A DNA stretch of 64,000 nucleotides from Balneola sp. (GCA_028284195.1 JANQSE010000012.1:62001-126000); one strand, 5' to 3'. Positions 53,566 through 63,134 are shown, counted from the first letter of the stretch. Made by a program: numbers and translations. The notes: generated by a model not told the origin, from the sequence alone.

Positions 53566-54287
53566 AGACCCTGTTTAGCATTTACTTGTGGACATACTTT
53601 GTAATTTTGTTCACACTGTTTTTTGTAATTATTTCGGTAGTATTCTTGTTTACTTTTTTGTTTGATCCCTACCGAAAAATACCCAACAAAATACTAGCGA
53701 TGATGGCCTGGTGTATGATGAAAGCCAGTCCGGGATGGAAAATTAACATAGAAGGAGCTGAAAGATATAATTTTGAGGCACCTACTGTTTTTATAAGCAA
53801 TCACCAAAGTTTTTTAGATATGGCCGTTGCTTATCACTTGCCATGGCAAATGAAATGGGTATCGAAACGAAGCCTTGCGTTTATTCCGGTAATGGGTTGG
53901 CTGGTTTGGTTAACAGGTCATTTAACAATTAATCGGAAAAGTAAATCGGCACTTAAGCGATTAGGTAGTTTAGTTCAACCATTAAAAGATAAAGTTCCTG
54001 TCATGATTTTTCCTGAGGGTACACGATCGCTTGATGGTGAAATTAAAAGGTTTAAAAACGGCGCATTTCTATTGGCGAAAGAATACGGCTTTTACTTACA
54101 ACCTATGGTTATAGAAGGGGGGCATCAAGCAATGAAGTCGGGTTCTAAAGTTGTGGATCCAAATGTGAACTTTACTATTTCAATTCTTGATCCAATAAAA
54201 ACTTCAGATTTCGAAGATTTAAACATATTAAAAGAGCATACCCGTCAGTTAATATCTGAAGAATTACAACGAATTCGTTCTACATGA
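53562..54287 (+). CDS. plsC: 1-acyl-sn-glycerol-3-phosphate acyltransferase
   Basis: 241-residue membrane acyltransferase making phosphatidic acid from lysophosphatidic acid. A hydrophobic N-terminal segment (residues 8-35) anchors it in the inner membrane. The acyltransferase motif NHQSFLDM (H-x4-D) lies near residue 85 and the substrate-binding FPEGTRS near 149. Overlap with murQ and with the downstream TonB gene (both ATGA) means tight coupling. A related lyso-lipid acyltransferase role is possible. Confidence 0.87.
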   Translation: MKTLFSIYLWTYFVILFTLFFVIISVVFLFTFLFDPYRKIPNKILAMMAWCMMKASPGWKINIEGAERYNFEAPTVFISNHQSFLDMAVAYHLPWQMKWVSKRSLAFIPVMGWLVWLTGHLTINRKSKSALKRLGSLVQPLKDKVPVMIFPEGTRSLDGEIKRFKNGAFLLAKEYGFYLQPMVIEGGHQAMKSGSKVVDPNVNFTISILDPIKTSDFEDLNILKEHTRQLISEELQRIRST

Positions 54288-54964
54288 GTTTTTTTAACCC
54301 AAATAGGTTGTACAAGGATATCAATTACCGGCACAAGGTAATGATGTGTATTATAATCTCTCAGTTTATTTTAATAGGTGTTTTTAGATTTTGGCCTTCT
54401 AAAGAAATATCTAACGAAAGAATTGTATATGATATCCCGGACCAGGAGTTTTTTGTAGAGGAGATAATTCAAACAAAACAGGAAACAGCTCCGGCAGCCC
54501 CACCAAAACCTCAAATACCTGTGCCTGTACCAGACGAACAAATAATAGAAGATGAAATCGAATTGCTTGATTTCGAAGACATGTTATCTTTGGATGAAAT
54601 CGGTGAAAATGAGATAGGGCAGGTTGGAAATTCTGACGCAATTGTTGGGAGTCCTGAACAAGTTCCCAATCCCCGTAGAATTGTGGAACCTAATACACCA
54701 GAAGCCGCAAAAAAAGCAGGTGTAAAAGTAGAAGTACATGTTACTTTTTTAGTAGATAAGAATGGAGAGGTGGAAGAAGTTTTTATTTCTAAAATCAAAG
54801 AGTACGATGAAAAAAGAAAGCGGTATGTGATCGTAAACGAAATTGGATATAACATAATGGGAGTAACTTTGACTGCGGCTCAAAAATGGAGATTTAATCC
54901 TGCCCGTGATAACGGAAAGCCTGTAAAAGCATATTCAACACAAGTATTTTCTTTCGGTTTTTAA
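54284..54964 (+). CDS. TonB-family energy-transducing protein
   Basis: 226 residues. One N-terminal membrane helix (about residues 20-36, MMCIIISQFILIGVFRFWP) is followed by a proline-rich, acidic linker (PAAPPKPQIPVPVP then EDEIELLDFED). The C-terminal TonB domain (about 145-226) has VEVHVTFLVDKNGEVEEVFI and a final AAQKWRFNPARDNGKPVKAY, which packs on TonB-box segments of outer-membrane receptors. It would drive uptake through receptors such as the one at 21353. ExbB/ExbD genes are not adjacent. Confidence 0.85.
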   Translation: MSFFNPNRLYKDINYRHKVMMCIIISQFILIGVFRFWPSKEISNERIVYDIPDQEFFVEEIIQTKQETAPAAPPKPQIPVPVPDEQIIEDEIELLDFEDMLSLDEIGENEIGQVGNSDAIVGSPEQVPNPRRIVEPNTPEAAKKAGVKVEVHVTFLVDKNGEVEEVFISKIKEYDEKRKRYVIVNEIGYNIMGVTLTAAQKWRFNPARDNGKPVKAYSTQVFSFGF

Positions 54965-55027
54965 TATTGATATAAGCTTAGAATAGCTCTATCATTGACG
55001 CCCTATCGTACTTATTGAAGGATAAAC

Positions 55028-55115
55028 GGAGAGGTGCCGGAGTGGTCGAACGGGCTCGCCTGGAAAGCGTGTGTGCCTCACAAGGGTACCGAGGGTTCGA
55101 ATCCCTCCCTCTCCG
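55028..55115 (+). tRNA. tRNA-Ser (anticodon GGA)
   Basis: 88-nt tRNA with a 7-bp acceptor stem (GGAGAGG / CCTCTCC) and discriminator G. The anticodon loop CTGGAAA gives GGA, so it reads TCC/TCT serine codons. A long variable arm (GTGTGTGCCTCACAAGGGTACC region) is typical of the serine type. The T arm is GAGGG-TTCGAAT-CCCTC. CCA is not encoded. It lies alone after the TonB gene. Confidence 0.93.
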
Positions 55116-55174
55116 CTCAACTGTGCTAAAGCTTCGTTGAACAGGCTCTTCATCTTTTGCTAAGTTCAGGGCTT

Positions 55175-55197
55175 TGAATGACTTTCTTAGTCATTCA
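55175..55197. other. Hairpin downstream of tRNA-Ser
   Basis: Perfect 8-bp inverted repeat TGAATGAC / GTCATTCA with a 7-nt loop, about 60 bp after the tRNA. There is no T-run. The surrounding 280 bp before the lipoprotein gene hold no other recognised feature; no integrase gene or duplicated tRNA end was found. Confidence 0.4.
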
Positions 55198-55397
55198 TAG
55201 GGGTAGCCAATGAATCTCACAATATTGTTTCTATTAAATTCTGATTGGGCAGGCTCTTTGGTGTTTACAAAGAAAACACTCATCTATGTAGGCATTTCTA
55301 TTACAGATTCTTAATATTTTTCTACTTTAAATCTGAGTATAATTTTCTAAGTTCTTTAAAAAAGGATAGATTCAATACGTAACAAAACATTAGGTAG

Positions 55398-57659
55398 ATG
55401 ACTAAATTAAAATTGCTGGTATTGATTTTTATGGGGTTTATTTTTGTTACTTCATGTGACTTGAGCATACCCGATAAACCGGATTTTACCACATCGCATG
55501 CTATTGAAGTCCCAGTAGTGAATAACAGAACATTTGTATTTTTAGGAGATAGCACGGGGGCTTTAATTGATACCACAAGTGAAGATCTTGACTCATTATT
55601 TACGATTGGCACAGATGGATTGATTTCAATTTCTACTGAAGAAGAATTTGACTTTGGAGACCTCAATGATGCCATTCCCGAAGTAGATGGTTCTTCAACA
55701 AACTTTAATTCTGCGGTTGGAGAAATTGAAATTGGTGATTTTTCTTCAGGTTCCGGTGATTTGGGCTCTACTGGTTTTGCTGAAATCTCCGGAGCACCAA
55801 CTCCCCTAGGAGGTACTCCGGTACCTGCGGGTAATAACTCTGCCACTCCGGTAAATATAGATATTGGCACTACCTCAGATTTTTTTACCAGTGCTACCAT
55901 TAAAAGCGGGTCTTTAACTATTACCGTTGCCAACGATTTGGGTTTTGATATCGAAACATTAGAAATTTCTTTACTCTCTAATGGCGTGCAAGTAGGAACT
56001 ACTGCAAGTTTTAGTGCTGTTAATGGTAATCAATTAACTGTTGTTGATTCAATCCAAACAGCGGGTTTTGTATTTTCGGATGGAGACGCCCTGAGCAATC
56101 TTACAGTGGATGTTGTATTGTCATGGAATGCTTTTAGTTTCCCAAACAGTCCCGGTAATCTGGTTATTAAATCAGCTAACGGTAGTAACCTATTTGCTTC
56201 TTCAGTAACTGCAAATCTGGAGCCGCAGGATTTTAGTACATCCAATACATCCAGCTTTAGTGATACTGAGTTTCAGTTTACAGATGCCTCTCACTACATA
56301 GAATTGGATGGAGGGCAAATTTCTGTTGCAAACATTGTGAACAATATGGGTATTGGCATTGAAACACTTCAAATCTCGTTTCCAGGAATCAGAGACGACG
56401 ACTTTGGGACAGAAGATAGCCTGGTCATTAATTTCCCTACTATACCAAGAAATTCTAATGCAGCCAATGTTAATGTTGATTTAACAGGTTATAGAATTTT
56501 TGCCCTGAATAATGAAGTAACCTATAACATTGTAGCAGCTACAGAAAATACGCAATCAGGGCCTGGTGCAGGAGCTGTTACTATAACTGAAAATGATGAT
56601 ATAAGTGCTTCAGTAAATATTTCCGGTTTATCAGTAAGTGCAGCCCGTGGAATTGTGCTTAGCCAAACGGTTCTTTTAGGCGATAATGATCCTTTGAATG
56701 ATATGGGAACAGAAATACTGGATGTATTTAATGATATAGAAGCGGATACGACAAACATTGATGGGCTTGATGAATTTTCTGATCAGATTGATGGGCTCAG
56801 GTTTACCAATCCGGTCATTAACATTAATTACAGTACCAATATTGGCATTGAAACCACAATTTATGCAGCAATGGTAGGCATAGATAGTGAAGGGAATGAG
56901 ATTTATTTATCGGGGAAGCCTGGTAGCCCTAATGAGGTAACAGCTGGTGATCCTATTACAGGTCTGGTTGCTAACGGGGTACAATTGCAGCCAAGTCAGC
57001 TAATTAAGTTTGGGATAACAAACTCTCCTGGGGGTACTATAAATGATCAGATATCTTTTAATAAAAACACTACAAACGTTGATGATTTTCTGAACAACCT
57101 ACCAAGCGAGATTAGATTTGTAGGTCGGGCAATTATAAACGAAAGTGAAAATGAAGGTTCAATCGCTATTCCTCTAGAATTCAACCCAACATTAAGCGTC
57201 GATCTTCCACTTGCTTTAAGTACAGAATCAGGAAACCCTATCAGTTACTCTGATACTACCGACTTTGAAATTGACCTGGATGACGATCAGGATTTCTCAG
57301 AGGCGCGCTTTTTTATGACTTATACAAATGATCTTCCTCTTGGCATTGATGTGGATTTGGTCTTTCAAGATTCATTGAATAATGTATTGTTTACAAACAA
57401 TGATATTTCACTTACAGCTGCTCCTGTAGATGCTGTTACCCGGTTCTCAACGGGAGGTACAGAAGATGTAGTTATTGTTACGCTCGAAAATGACGGCACT
57501 GTAAATGAGCTGGATTTACTAAAACAAGTAGCATATATAGAATTTTCAGTTTCAATGATAACCTCAGCTAATGAGGAAGTTCGATTAAGGGCGGATGATT
57601 CATTTACACTAAGCCTGGCAGCTAAAATAAGACTGGAAACTAAAGTTGGGGGAGAATAA
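55398..57659 (+). CDS. Large beta-rich envelope lipoprotein of unknown function
   Basis: 753 residues with signal peptide and lipobox FVTSC (Cys20). The rest is predicted beta-sandwich rich, with Asn/Asp/Ser-rich turns and repeated ETLxISxxS/xPG-like units (for example DIETLEISLLSNGVQVG near residue 187 and GIETLQISFPGIRDDD near 325), suggesting at least two related domains. No family was recognised with confidence. The gene overlaps the frame of the following DUF5723 barrel gene and must be co-transcribed, so the pair probably acts at the outer membrane. No T9SS tail. Confidence 0.7.
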   Translation: MTKLKLLVLIFMGFIFVTSCDLSIPDKPDFTTSHAIEVPVVNNRTFVFLGDSTGALIDTTSEDLDSLFTIGTDGLISISTEEEFDFGDLNDAIPEVDGSSTNFNSAVGEIEIGDFSSGSGDLGSTGFAEISGAPTPLGGTPVPAGNNSATPVNIDIGTTSDFFTSATIKSGSLTITVANDLGFDIETLEISLLSNGVQVGTTASFSAVNGNQLTVVDSIQTAGFVFSDGDALSNLTVDVVLSWNAFSFPNSPGNLVIKSANGSNLFASSVTANLEPQDFSTSNTSSFSDTEFQFTDASHYIELDGGQISVANIVNNMGIGIETLQISFPGIRDDDFGTEDSLVINFPTIPRNSNAANVNVDLTGYRIFALNNEVTYNIVAATENTQSGPGAGAVTITENDDISASVNISGLSVSAARGIVLSQTVLLGDNDPLNDMGTEILDVFNDIEADTTNIDGLDEFSDQIDGLRFTNPVININYSTNIGIETTIYAAMVGIDSEGNEIYLSGKPGSPNEVTAGDPITGLVANGVQLQPSQLIKFGITNSPGGTINDQISFNKNTTNVDDFLNNLPSEIRFVGRAIINESENEGSIAIPLEFNPTLSVDLPLALSTESGNPISYSDTTDFEIDLDDDQDFSEARFFMTYTNDLPLGIDVDLVFQDSLNNVLFTNNDISLTAAPVDAVTRFSTGGTEDVVIVTLENDGTVNELDLLKQVAYIEFSVSMITSANEEVRLRADDSFTLSLAAKIRLETKVGGE

Positions 57660-57669
57660 GGTGAGCATT

Positions 57670-59181
57670 ATGAAAAAAGTACTATCAGTTGGTTTATTAT
57701 TTATTTTGTGTGCCACTTTCGAAAGCATGGCACAGTCAAGGCATTATAATTCAATGAGCCTTGGAATGGGGGGTGGGGGAACCGCTTATGTAGATGGTTA
57801 CCATGCCAACTTTATCAATCCTGCTAACTTGATGATCAATACAGCCCGAAAACGCCCTAAAAGAAGTTTGGGATTAATTGGTACGGGGCTACGTGCCGGA
57901 GGTACATTGGTAAATCTGGATGTATATAATCAGTATCTAACCAAAGGGTTAACATTAGAAGGTGAAATAGCTGAGAATATGTTAACTGACTTATTTGGTG
58001 GAACAGATCTAACCTTGGAGAGGGATGCCTCAGGTACAATTGATATTGTGCCGTTTGGCTTCTCAAACCGAGGAAATAAATCAGCGATTAGCTTGGTAAG
58101 CCGTATTCGTGTTACCGAAGATTTTACAGTAAATCGTGGTTTTGCTGAACTGGCGGTCTATGGGCTTGACCCGGATCAGTTTGGAGCTTCTACACCTGTT
58201 GATTTTTCATTGGGTACGGTAGCTTTTACTGAAATATCAGTGGGCTATGCGCGACAGATTCTATCTTTACCAAATTTACTATTTGCAAAAGATATTAAGC
58301 TATACGCAGGCGTTGCACCAAAATATCTGATAGGCATACAGCATTCTACCTTCGATTTTAATTCTACTCTGCAAATGAGGCAGAGGAATGTTGGTGGAGA
58401 AAGGGTAACGGATCGTATCACACACCAATTCGATTATAGGTGGAATACTGTTGGAGCATTAGCAGAAGATTTGAAAGCATTTGAGCAAGCTCACAATCTT
58501 GATAATACAGTGGTTCTTGATGATTACTTGGTTAATGAAGATGAATATGCCCAGGTAAATGCAACCGGTTTTGGTCTAGATATGGGAGCTACTATGGAAA
58601 TGGATATTTCTGGTGTCCCTATAATTGATGGTTTCTTTGGAAAAAGAAAGACTCTCCGCTTATCAATGTCTTTAACTGATTTGGGTTCCATGACTTTCGA
58701 CAAAACTCCCACCTCAATATTTGCAAGTGGTGAATTTGATTTTACTGGTCAGGGGAATGATGATAATGATGATTTCTTTGATGACCTTGCAGATAGTTTA
58801 CAGAACGAGGTTTATGGCGATTTTAACTCTGAAGAAACTGGAGGTATAAAGTATAAGTTACCTGCCATGTATAACTTCGGTGCTTCTTTAGTAATGGGTA
58901 AGCTTACAACGTCTGTAGATTTTGGATTTGGGTTTAATGACAGAGGCACAAACTCAAGAAGAAGTGCTCTAAACCTTGGTATGGAGTATCGTTTACTTGG
59001 AATTATTCCTATACGGGCCGGTACAAGAGTTGGTGGTTACAGTTCTACAGTATATTCTTTCGGAACCGGTTTAGATCTTAACTTCCTTGAATTATCAGCA
59101 GGTTTGTCGGTTGTTGGTAATGATCAGCAAAATGGAGGATCTGTAGCTACCGCATTTAGTGGGTTAGTATTACGCTTTTAA
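57670..59181 (+). CDS. DUF5723-family outer-membrane beta-barrel protein
   Basis: 503 residues from ATG 57670, chosen because AAGGTGAG lies just upstream; the frame is open back to 57646. Signal peptide cleaved near SMAQS. The N-terminal NSMSLGMGGGGTAYVDGYHA and FINPANLMI match DUF5723, a FadL/PorV-related barrel group. The end FSGLVLRF is an outer-membrane insertion signal. It begins 10 bp after the lipoprotein gene. A strong terminator follows. Function unknown. Confidence 0.78.
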   Translation: MKKVLSVGLLFILCATFESMAQSRHYNSMSLGMGGGGTAYVDGYHANFINPANLMINTARKRPKRSLGLIGTGLRAGGTLVNLDVYNQYLTKGLTLEGEIAENMLTDLFGGTDLTLERDASGTIDIVPFGFSNRGNKSAISLVSRIRVTEDFTVNRGFAELAVYGLDPDQFGASTPVDFSLGTVAFTEISVGYARQILSLPNLLFAKDIKLYAGVAPKYLIGIQHSTFDFNSTLQMRQRNVGGERVTDRITHQFDYRWNTVGALAEDLKAFEQAHNLDNTVVLDDYLVNEDEYAQVNATGFGLDMGATMEMDISGVPIIDGFFGKRKTLRLSMSLTDLGSMTFDKTPTSIFASGEFDFTGQGNDDNDDFFDDLADSLQNEVYGDFNSEETGGIKYKLPAMYNFGASLVMGKLTTSVDFGFGFNDRGTNSRRSALNLGMEYRLLGIIPIRAGTRVGGYSSTVYSFGTGLDLNFLELSAGLSVVGNDQQNGGSVATAFSGLVLRF

Positions 59182-59204
59182 GCAAATAGCGAATTAAACA
59201 AAAC

Positions 59205-59238
59205 AAAAGGCTCGCTATCCTATGATAGCGAGCCTTTT
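59205..59238. terminator. Strong bidirectional terminator
   Basis: Perfect 15-bp stem AAAAGGCTCGCTATC / GATAGCGAGCCTTTT with a 4-nt loop and T-runs on both strands. It separates the DUF5723 gene (plus) from the oxidoreductase gene (minus), which converge here. Confidence 0.92.
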
Positions 59239-59263
59239 TTTGTATATAGCACACAATAGTTAT

Positions 59264-60409
59264 TTAAGAAAACCGATCGAGGCGAAGTTCAACAGGCAGT
59301 TCTTTATTAAAGGCAAAATGCTGCCCTATTTGTTTACTAAGCAAACTGCTGTAGAGCAACCCTTTTGATCCCAGTCCGGCTAAAACCAGGCAATTTGTAC
59401 GTTCTTTATGGTAATCCAAAATGGGCAGCCGGTCCGGGGTAGAAGCACGTACTCCTGCCCACCGAGCTTTAAGTGTAACACGCCCTTGTAATTCTGGCAT
59501 CACTTTAAAAAGTCTTTTAGTTATATATTCTTCACCAAATTCATCAGGTTCTTCATGATCAAACTTATGTTCATAGGTACTACCGGCTACAAGAGTTTTT
59601 CCATCTAATGAAGCAAAATATCCCAATGCAGACACCGCACTTTTAAAAGGAAAAGCATCTTCACATTCAAAAACCAGTGCCTGGCCTTTTACAGGGATAA
59701 GGGGGAGGCCTTTCCAAAAATCGAAATTCTTCGTTTTTATCCCGGCAGTTAAAATAAGAGTATCAGCCGTAATACTATCTCCGTTTGCCAGGTTAATGAT
59801 CCAATACGGTTTTTTTATTGTTGATACATCGTCGCTTTCATGGTTAGGGAAAACCGGAGGTTGAGGTTGGGTTTGATATTCTACATTGAATGGAATGCCA
59901 TGAATAATGTTTACTCCTTTTTTGAGAAGGTACTTGCAAAGTAATGTAAGGTAACCGGGCATTTCTACGGTTATTCCACAGTTAACCTTTACACCGCCAA
60001 TGGTACAGTTCAGTCCCGGATACTGCTCTCTTATTTCTTTTTCAGAAAGCCACTCACACCAGCCTGGTGGCCAGTGGTTTTCTTGTATATTAGCTTGCAT
60101 TCGTTCTGCTATCTTTAGCTCCATAGCTGGCCTGATTACTCCTGATTCTGAGTAAAAAATCCGGTTTGACGAGCCTGTTACATCTTTCAGATTTTGTTTG
60201 GCCTGTTTCACCGCTTCTTCTGCTTTCCATGTTTTATTAGCGTAACGTCCTGTAGCAGGGTTTATAAGACCGATGGGTGAACCTGAAGCTCCTTTACCAA
60301 TTCCTGCCGGGTCTAAAACCAAAATTTTGCATTTCTGAAGATCCGAGATCCCCTTGGCAACAGAAAGCCCGGCAAGTCCGGCTCCAAGAATACAGAAGTC
60401 GTAATTCAT
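59264..60409 (-). CDS. FAD-dependent oxidoreductase, DAO family
   Basis: 381 residues. The FAD Rossmann motif is DFCILGAGLAGLSVAKGI at the N-terminus, with the DAO-family second motif KGASGSPIGLINPATG near residue 40. Late in the chain, WAGVRASTPDRLPILD and LVLAGLGSKGLLYSSLLSKQ close the FAD site. The family covers glycine/D-amino acid oxidases and the C-terminal oxidase of MnmC. The latter resemblance (GxINPxxGR) makes a tRNA-wobble modification role conceivable, but no MnmC methyltransferase part is attached. It starts 1 bp after the pncA stop, so it shares the NAD-salvage transcript. Confidence 0.8.
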   Translation of the reverse strand: MNYDFCILGAGLAGLSVAKGISDLQKCKILVLDPAGIGKGASGSPIGLINPATGRYANKTWKAEEAVKQAKQNLKDVTGSSNRIFYSESGVIRPAMELKIAERMQANIQENHWPPGWCEWLSEKEIREQYPGLNCTIGGVKVNCGITVEMPGYLTLLCKYLLKKGVNIIHGIPFNVEYQTQPQPPVFPNHESDDVSTIKKPYWIINLANGDSITADTLILTAGIKTKNFDFWKGLPLIPVKGQALVFECEDAFPFKSAVSALGYFASLDGKTLVAGSTYEHKFDHEEPDEFGEEYITKRLFKVMPELQGRVTLKARWAGVRASTPDRLPILDYHKERTNCLVLAGLGSKGLLYSSLLSKQIGQHFAFNKELPVELRLDRFS

Positions 60410-60410
60410 G

Positions 60411-61037
60411 CTATTTTTTTAAAAGGCGGAGCAGATCATGAGATTCAATGAATTCAACTCCGTTATCACACATTTCCTTAACAGAAAGTTCAACAGAATT
60501 ATCGATGTCTATCCCTTTCACGGCGTCACTTACTATGTATGTTATATAGCCATTTTTTATGGCATCCAGAGCCGACCATTTTACACAAAAATCGGTTGCC
60601 AGTCCTGCAATAAAAACGGTATCAACATTCATTTCTTTTAAAAACCCATTTAATCCCGTTATTGTGGTTTGGTCGTTCTCGTAAAAAGCAGAATAAGAAT
60701 CGATATTAGGATTGTACCCCTTTCTGATTATTAAACTCGCATGGAGTGTATCAAGTTCAGGATGAAAATCTGCTCCTCTGCTACCTTTAACGCAATGGTT
60801 TGGCCATAGAACTTGTTCGCCATAAGGCAACCCGATAGTGTCATACGGTGATTTACCAGGATGATTAGAGGCAAAGCTGGTATGATTTAATGGATGCCAG
60901 TCCTGTGTTTGTACCACACAATCGAAAAAAGGAGAAAGTTGATTGATAACAGGAATAATCTTATCCCCATCGGAAACGGGCAGATTACCACCGGGGCAAA
61001 AATCATTTTGTACATCAATAATTAGTAAGGCATGCAT
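60411..61037 (-). CDS. pncA: Nicotinamidase
   Basis: 208-residue isochorismatase-fold amidase converting nicotinamide to nicotinate. Catalytic Asp8 is in LLIIDVQNDFCPGG, the Lys in IIRKGYNPNIDSYSAF near residue 108, and the nucleophilic Cys in IAGLATDFCVKWSALDA near 154. Zinc is bound by QDWHPLNHTSF. It follows pncB directly, so product and next enzyme come from one transcript for NAD salvage (nicotinamide to nicotinate to NaMN). Confidence 0.93.
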   Translation of the reverse strand: MHALLIIDVQNDFCPGGNLPVSDGDKIIPVINQLSPFFDCVVQTQDWHPLNHTSFASNHPGKSPYDTIGLPYGEQVLWPNHCVKGSRGADFHPELDTLHASLIIRKGYNPNIDSYSAFYENDQTTITGLNGFLKEMNVDTVFIAGLATDFCVKWSALDAIKNGYITYIVSDAVKGIDIDNSVELSVKEMCDNGVEFIESHDLLRLLKK

Positions 61038-62444
61038 CTACTTGTTCGATTTTAAGTGTATGATTTTGTCTCTTAATTGCTTTAACCCTGTACTAATACC
61101 CACTTTGTACACATGGGGATTGTCGAAACGTTTGTATTCGGGGCTTAGTTTGCTGAACTGATTGTTACAATATTCTGAACTTTCGGAGGCAGATGGAATA
61201 GATTTTGTTGGTTGCCCGTTTCGCATAATCTGATTCAGCAATAAAGCAGATTCCAGGTTGCTAACTGTTGTTTTCTTGGAGGGGAAGTAGGGATGCTCGA
61301 TGCTATCAGGTGTTATTTCATCAGCTAATGAAATGCCATCGGCATAAAATGTACCGTCGGTATTAAAGTATCTTGTTACAGTTTTAGCTCCTGGCAAGGT
61401 TATTTTCTCAATATTTTCTGAAATTTTTAAAGTAGGCTGCTCATTTACTGCTGCAAGCTTGTAAACTCCATCTAGTGCCGGATTATCATAAGCGGTTACG
61501 AGCTTTGTGCCCACCCCAAAAATATCAATAGGTGCTTCCTGGTCCAGCAAGCTTTTGATCAGATATTCATCTAATTGATTGGATACAGCAATGTTAACCT
61601 CATTAAACCCTGCATCGTTAAGTTGTTTTCTGGCTTTTTTTGAAAGGTAAGCAAGATCGCCGCTGTCTAAACGAATGGCTTTTAAAGAATGACCTTTTTC
61701 AGCCAGTTCTTTTGCAACTTTAATTGCGTTTGGAATGCCCCGCCCAAGCGTATCATACGTATCAACAAGTAATACCGTAGAATCAGGGTAAAAATCTGCA
61801 TAGGTTCTGAAAGCAGTTAGTTCATCTGGAAATGATTGTATCCACGAATGTGCCATTGTACCGCTTACGTTCAATCCATGAGCTACGCCTGCATACACAT
61901 TCGAAGTTCCATTCAGTCCGCCAATTACTGAGGCTTTGCTTGCCTGTATTCCCCCAAACCCCTGAGACCTGCGTAAACCAAAATCGAGCACCACTCTGTT
62001 GCCTGCTGCCTCCCGGATTCTTCGGGCTTTGGTAGCGATCAAAGATTCAAAGTTAAGGATGTTGAGAAGCAGTGTTTCTATAAGTTGTGTTTCAATGATG
62101 CTGCCTTCAACCCGCACAACAGGAGCATTATTAAATACAATTTCTCCCTCAGTAGCAGCATACATATTTCCTTTGAACCTGAAATCTTTCAGGTATTCTA
62201 AAAAAGAAGCTTCAAATCCCTGAGATTTTAAATATTCAATTTCTTCTTTGTGGAATTTAAAATCTGTTAGCAGAGCCAGAAAATCAGACAAACCCGCAAA
62301 AATTACATAACCACCTTTAAAAGGTATTTTCCGGAAAAAATAATCGAATACAGCGGTGTCATCTTTTCTTCCGGAAAGAAAATACCCCTGAGCCATGGTT
62401 AGCTCATAAAAATCTGTATAAATAGCCGGGTAGTTCGGGAGCAT
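61038..62444 (-). CDS. pncB: Nicotinate phosphoribosyltransferase
   Basis: 468-residue enzyme forming nicotinate mononucleotide from nicotinate and PRPP. YTDFYELTMAQGYFLSGRKD at the start, FGLRRSQGF near residue 155 with the conserved Arg pair, SGTMAHSWIQSFPDELTAF near 200 (phospho-acceptor His) and IRLDSGDLAYLSKKARKQL near 254 are all typical. First gene of the three-gene NAD-salvage operon, ending one base before pncA starts. Confidence 0.93.
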   Translation of the reverse strand: MLPNYPAIYTDFYELTMAQGYFLSGRKDDTAVFDYFFRKIPFKGGYVIFAGLSDFLALLTDFKFHKEEIEYLKSQGFEASFLEYLKDFRFKGNMYAATEGEIVFNNAPVVRVEGSIIETQLIETLLLNILNFESLIATKARRIREAAGNRVVLDFGLRRSQGFGGIQASKASVIGGLNGTSNVYAGVAHGLNVSGTMAHSWIQSFPDELTAFRTYADFYPDSTVLLVDTYDTLGRGIPNAIKVAKELAEKGHSLKAIRLDSGDLAYLSKKARKQLNDAGFNEVNIAVSNQLDEYLIKSLLDQEAPIDIFGVGTKLVTAYDNPALDGVYKLAAVNEQPTLKISENIEKITLPGAKTVTRYFNTDGTFYADGISLADEITPDSIEHPYFPSKKTTVSNLESALLLNQIMRNGQPTKSIPSASESSEYCNNQFSKLSPEYKRFDNPHVYKVGISTGLKQLRDKIIHLKSNK

Positions 62445-62471
62445 TTCTGTAGTTAAATGAAATGAAAATAA

Positions 62472-62499
62472 AAAAGGCTTCCAGAAACTGAAAGCCTTT
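62472..62499 (-). terminator. Terminator of the lpoB-like gene
   Basis: On the minus strand AAAGGCTT pairs with AAGCCTTT, extended inward by TCAG/CTGG with one wobble, and is followed by TTTTATTTTC. It lies just past the lipoprotein stop codon and upstream of pncB. Confidence 0.8.
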
Positions 62500-62522
62500 A
62501 AATAGTAATTCTATAATAAGAG

Positions 62523-63134
62523 TTAAGGTAAACCTCTGTAATGCTTACGCTCTATCAATTTTTTGATTTTTTTATTTCCGATCCACACTTTTTGGTTGGT
62601 TTCTACATTCACAAATTCAAGATTAACTGTATAGAACACAGCCAGCGTTCTGCTGTCTATGGCTTCATCTACAATGGAACTAATATTCCCGATCATCATA
62701 AAGTCGGCTCCAAGTTCCTGAGCCATTTTTTTAGTGGTTGCGTATGAAGCATTTGTTTGTTGATCCAGGCGTTCTTCACGTATTTCCCGACGTTCTTCTG
62801 AATTTGCCACAACAGAAATTTCTCCTGAGTTAACAAAGGAGCGTTCCAGTTCTTTGGTAAATACCTCTGTATCTATGTGCTCCATGCTTTCGTTACGTAC
62901 GCGACCAACGATTACCACTGGTGGTTTTTGGTTTTTGCGGTTAAATTGATCTAACCAAGGCTTGGTCATAACATCTTCAATCATTTCTTCTGCTACCAGC
63001 CGGGCATCTGTATCATTCCATTTTCCTGAAAGGTCGGTGGTTGTTCCCGGATCAATTCGGGATACTTTTTGAGAGGGTTTGCATCCTGTCAGCAAAAAAG
63101 AAACCAGAAGGGCAGTAAGTAGTGAGTATTTCAT
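62523..63134 (-). CDS. LpoB-family lipoprotein (penicillin-binding-protein activator type)
   Basis: 203 residues with lipobox LTGC at Cys18. After a short linker the LpoB domain runs to the end: VVIVGRVRNESMEHIDTEVF near residue 75, RSFVNSGEISVV, then AQELGADFMMIGNISSIVDE and VNLEFVNVETNQKVWIG. In E. coli LpoB stimulates PBP1B from the outer membrane. In distant bacteria the same fold is common but the partner is unproven. It lies downstream of a COG3014-type gene, a pairing known from many Bacteroidota-like and other genomes. Confidence 0.83.
   Translation of the reverse strand: MKYSLLTALLVSFLLTGCKPSQKVSRIDPGTTTDLSGKWNDTDARLVAEEMIEDVMTKPWLDQFNRKNQKPPVVIVGRVRNESMEHIDTEVFTKELERSFVNSGEISVVANSEERREIREERLDQQTNASYATTKKMAQELGADFMMIGNISSIVDEAIDSRTLAVFYTVNLEFVNVETNQKVWIGNKKIKKLIERKHYRGLP

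Noticed and set aside
55116-55397. Possible integration site (att) at the tRNA-Ser 3' end
   Set aside because: No integrase next to it and no duplicated tRNA end was found; the genes after it look chromosomal.
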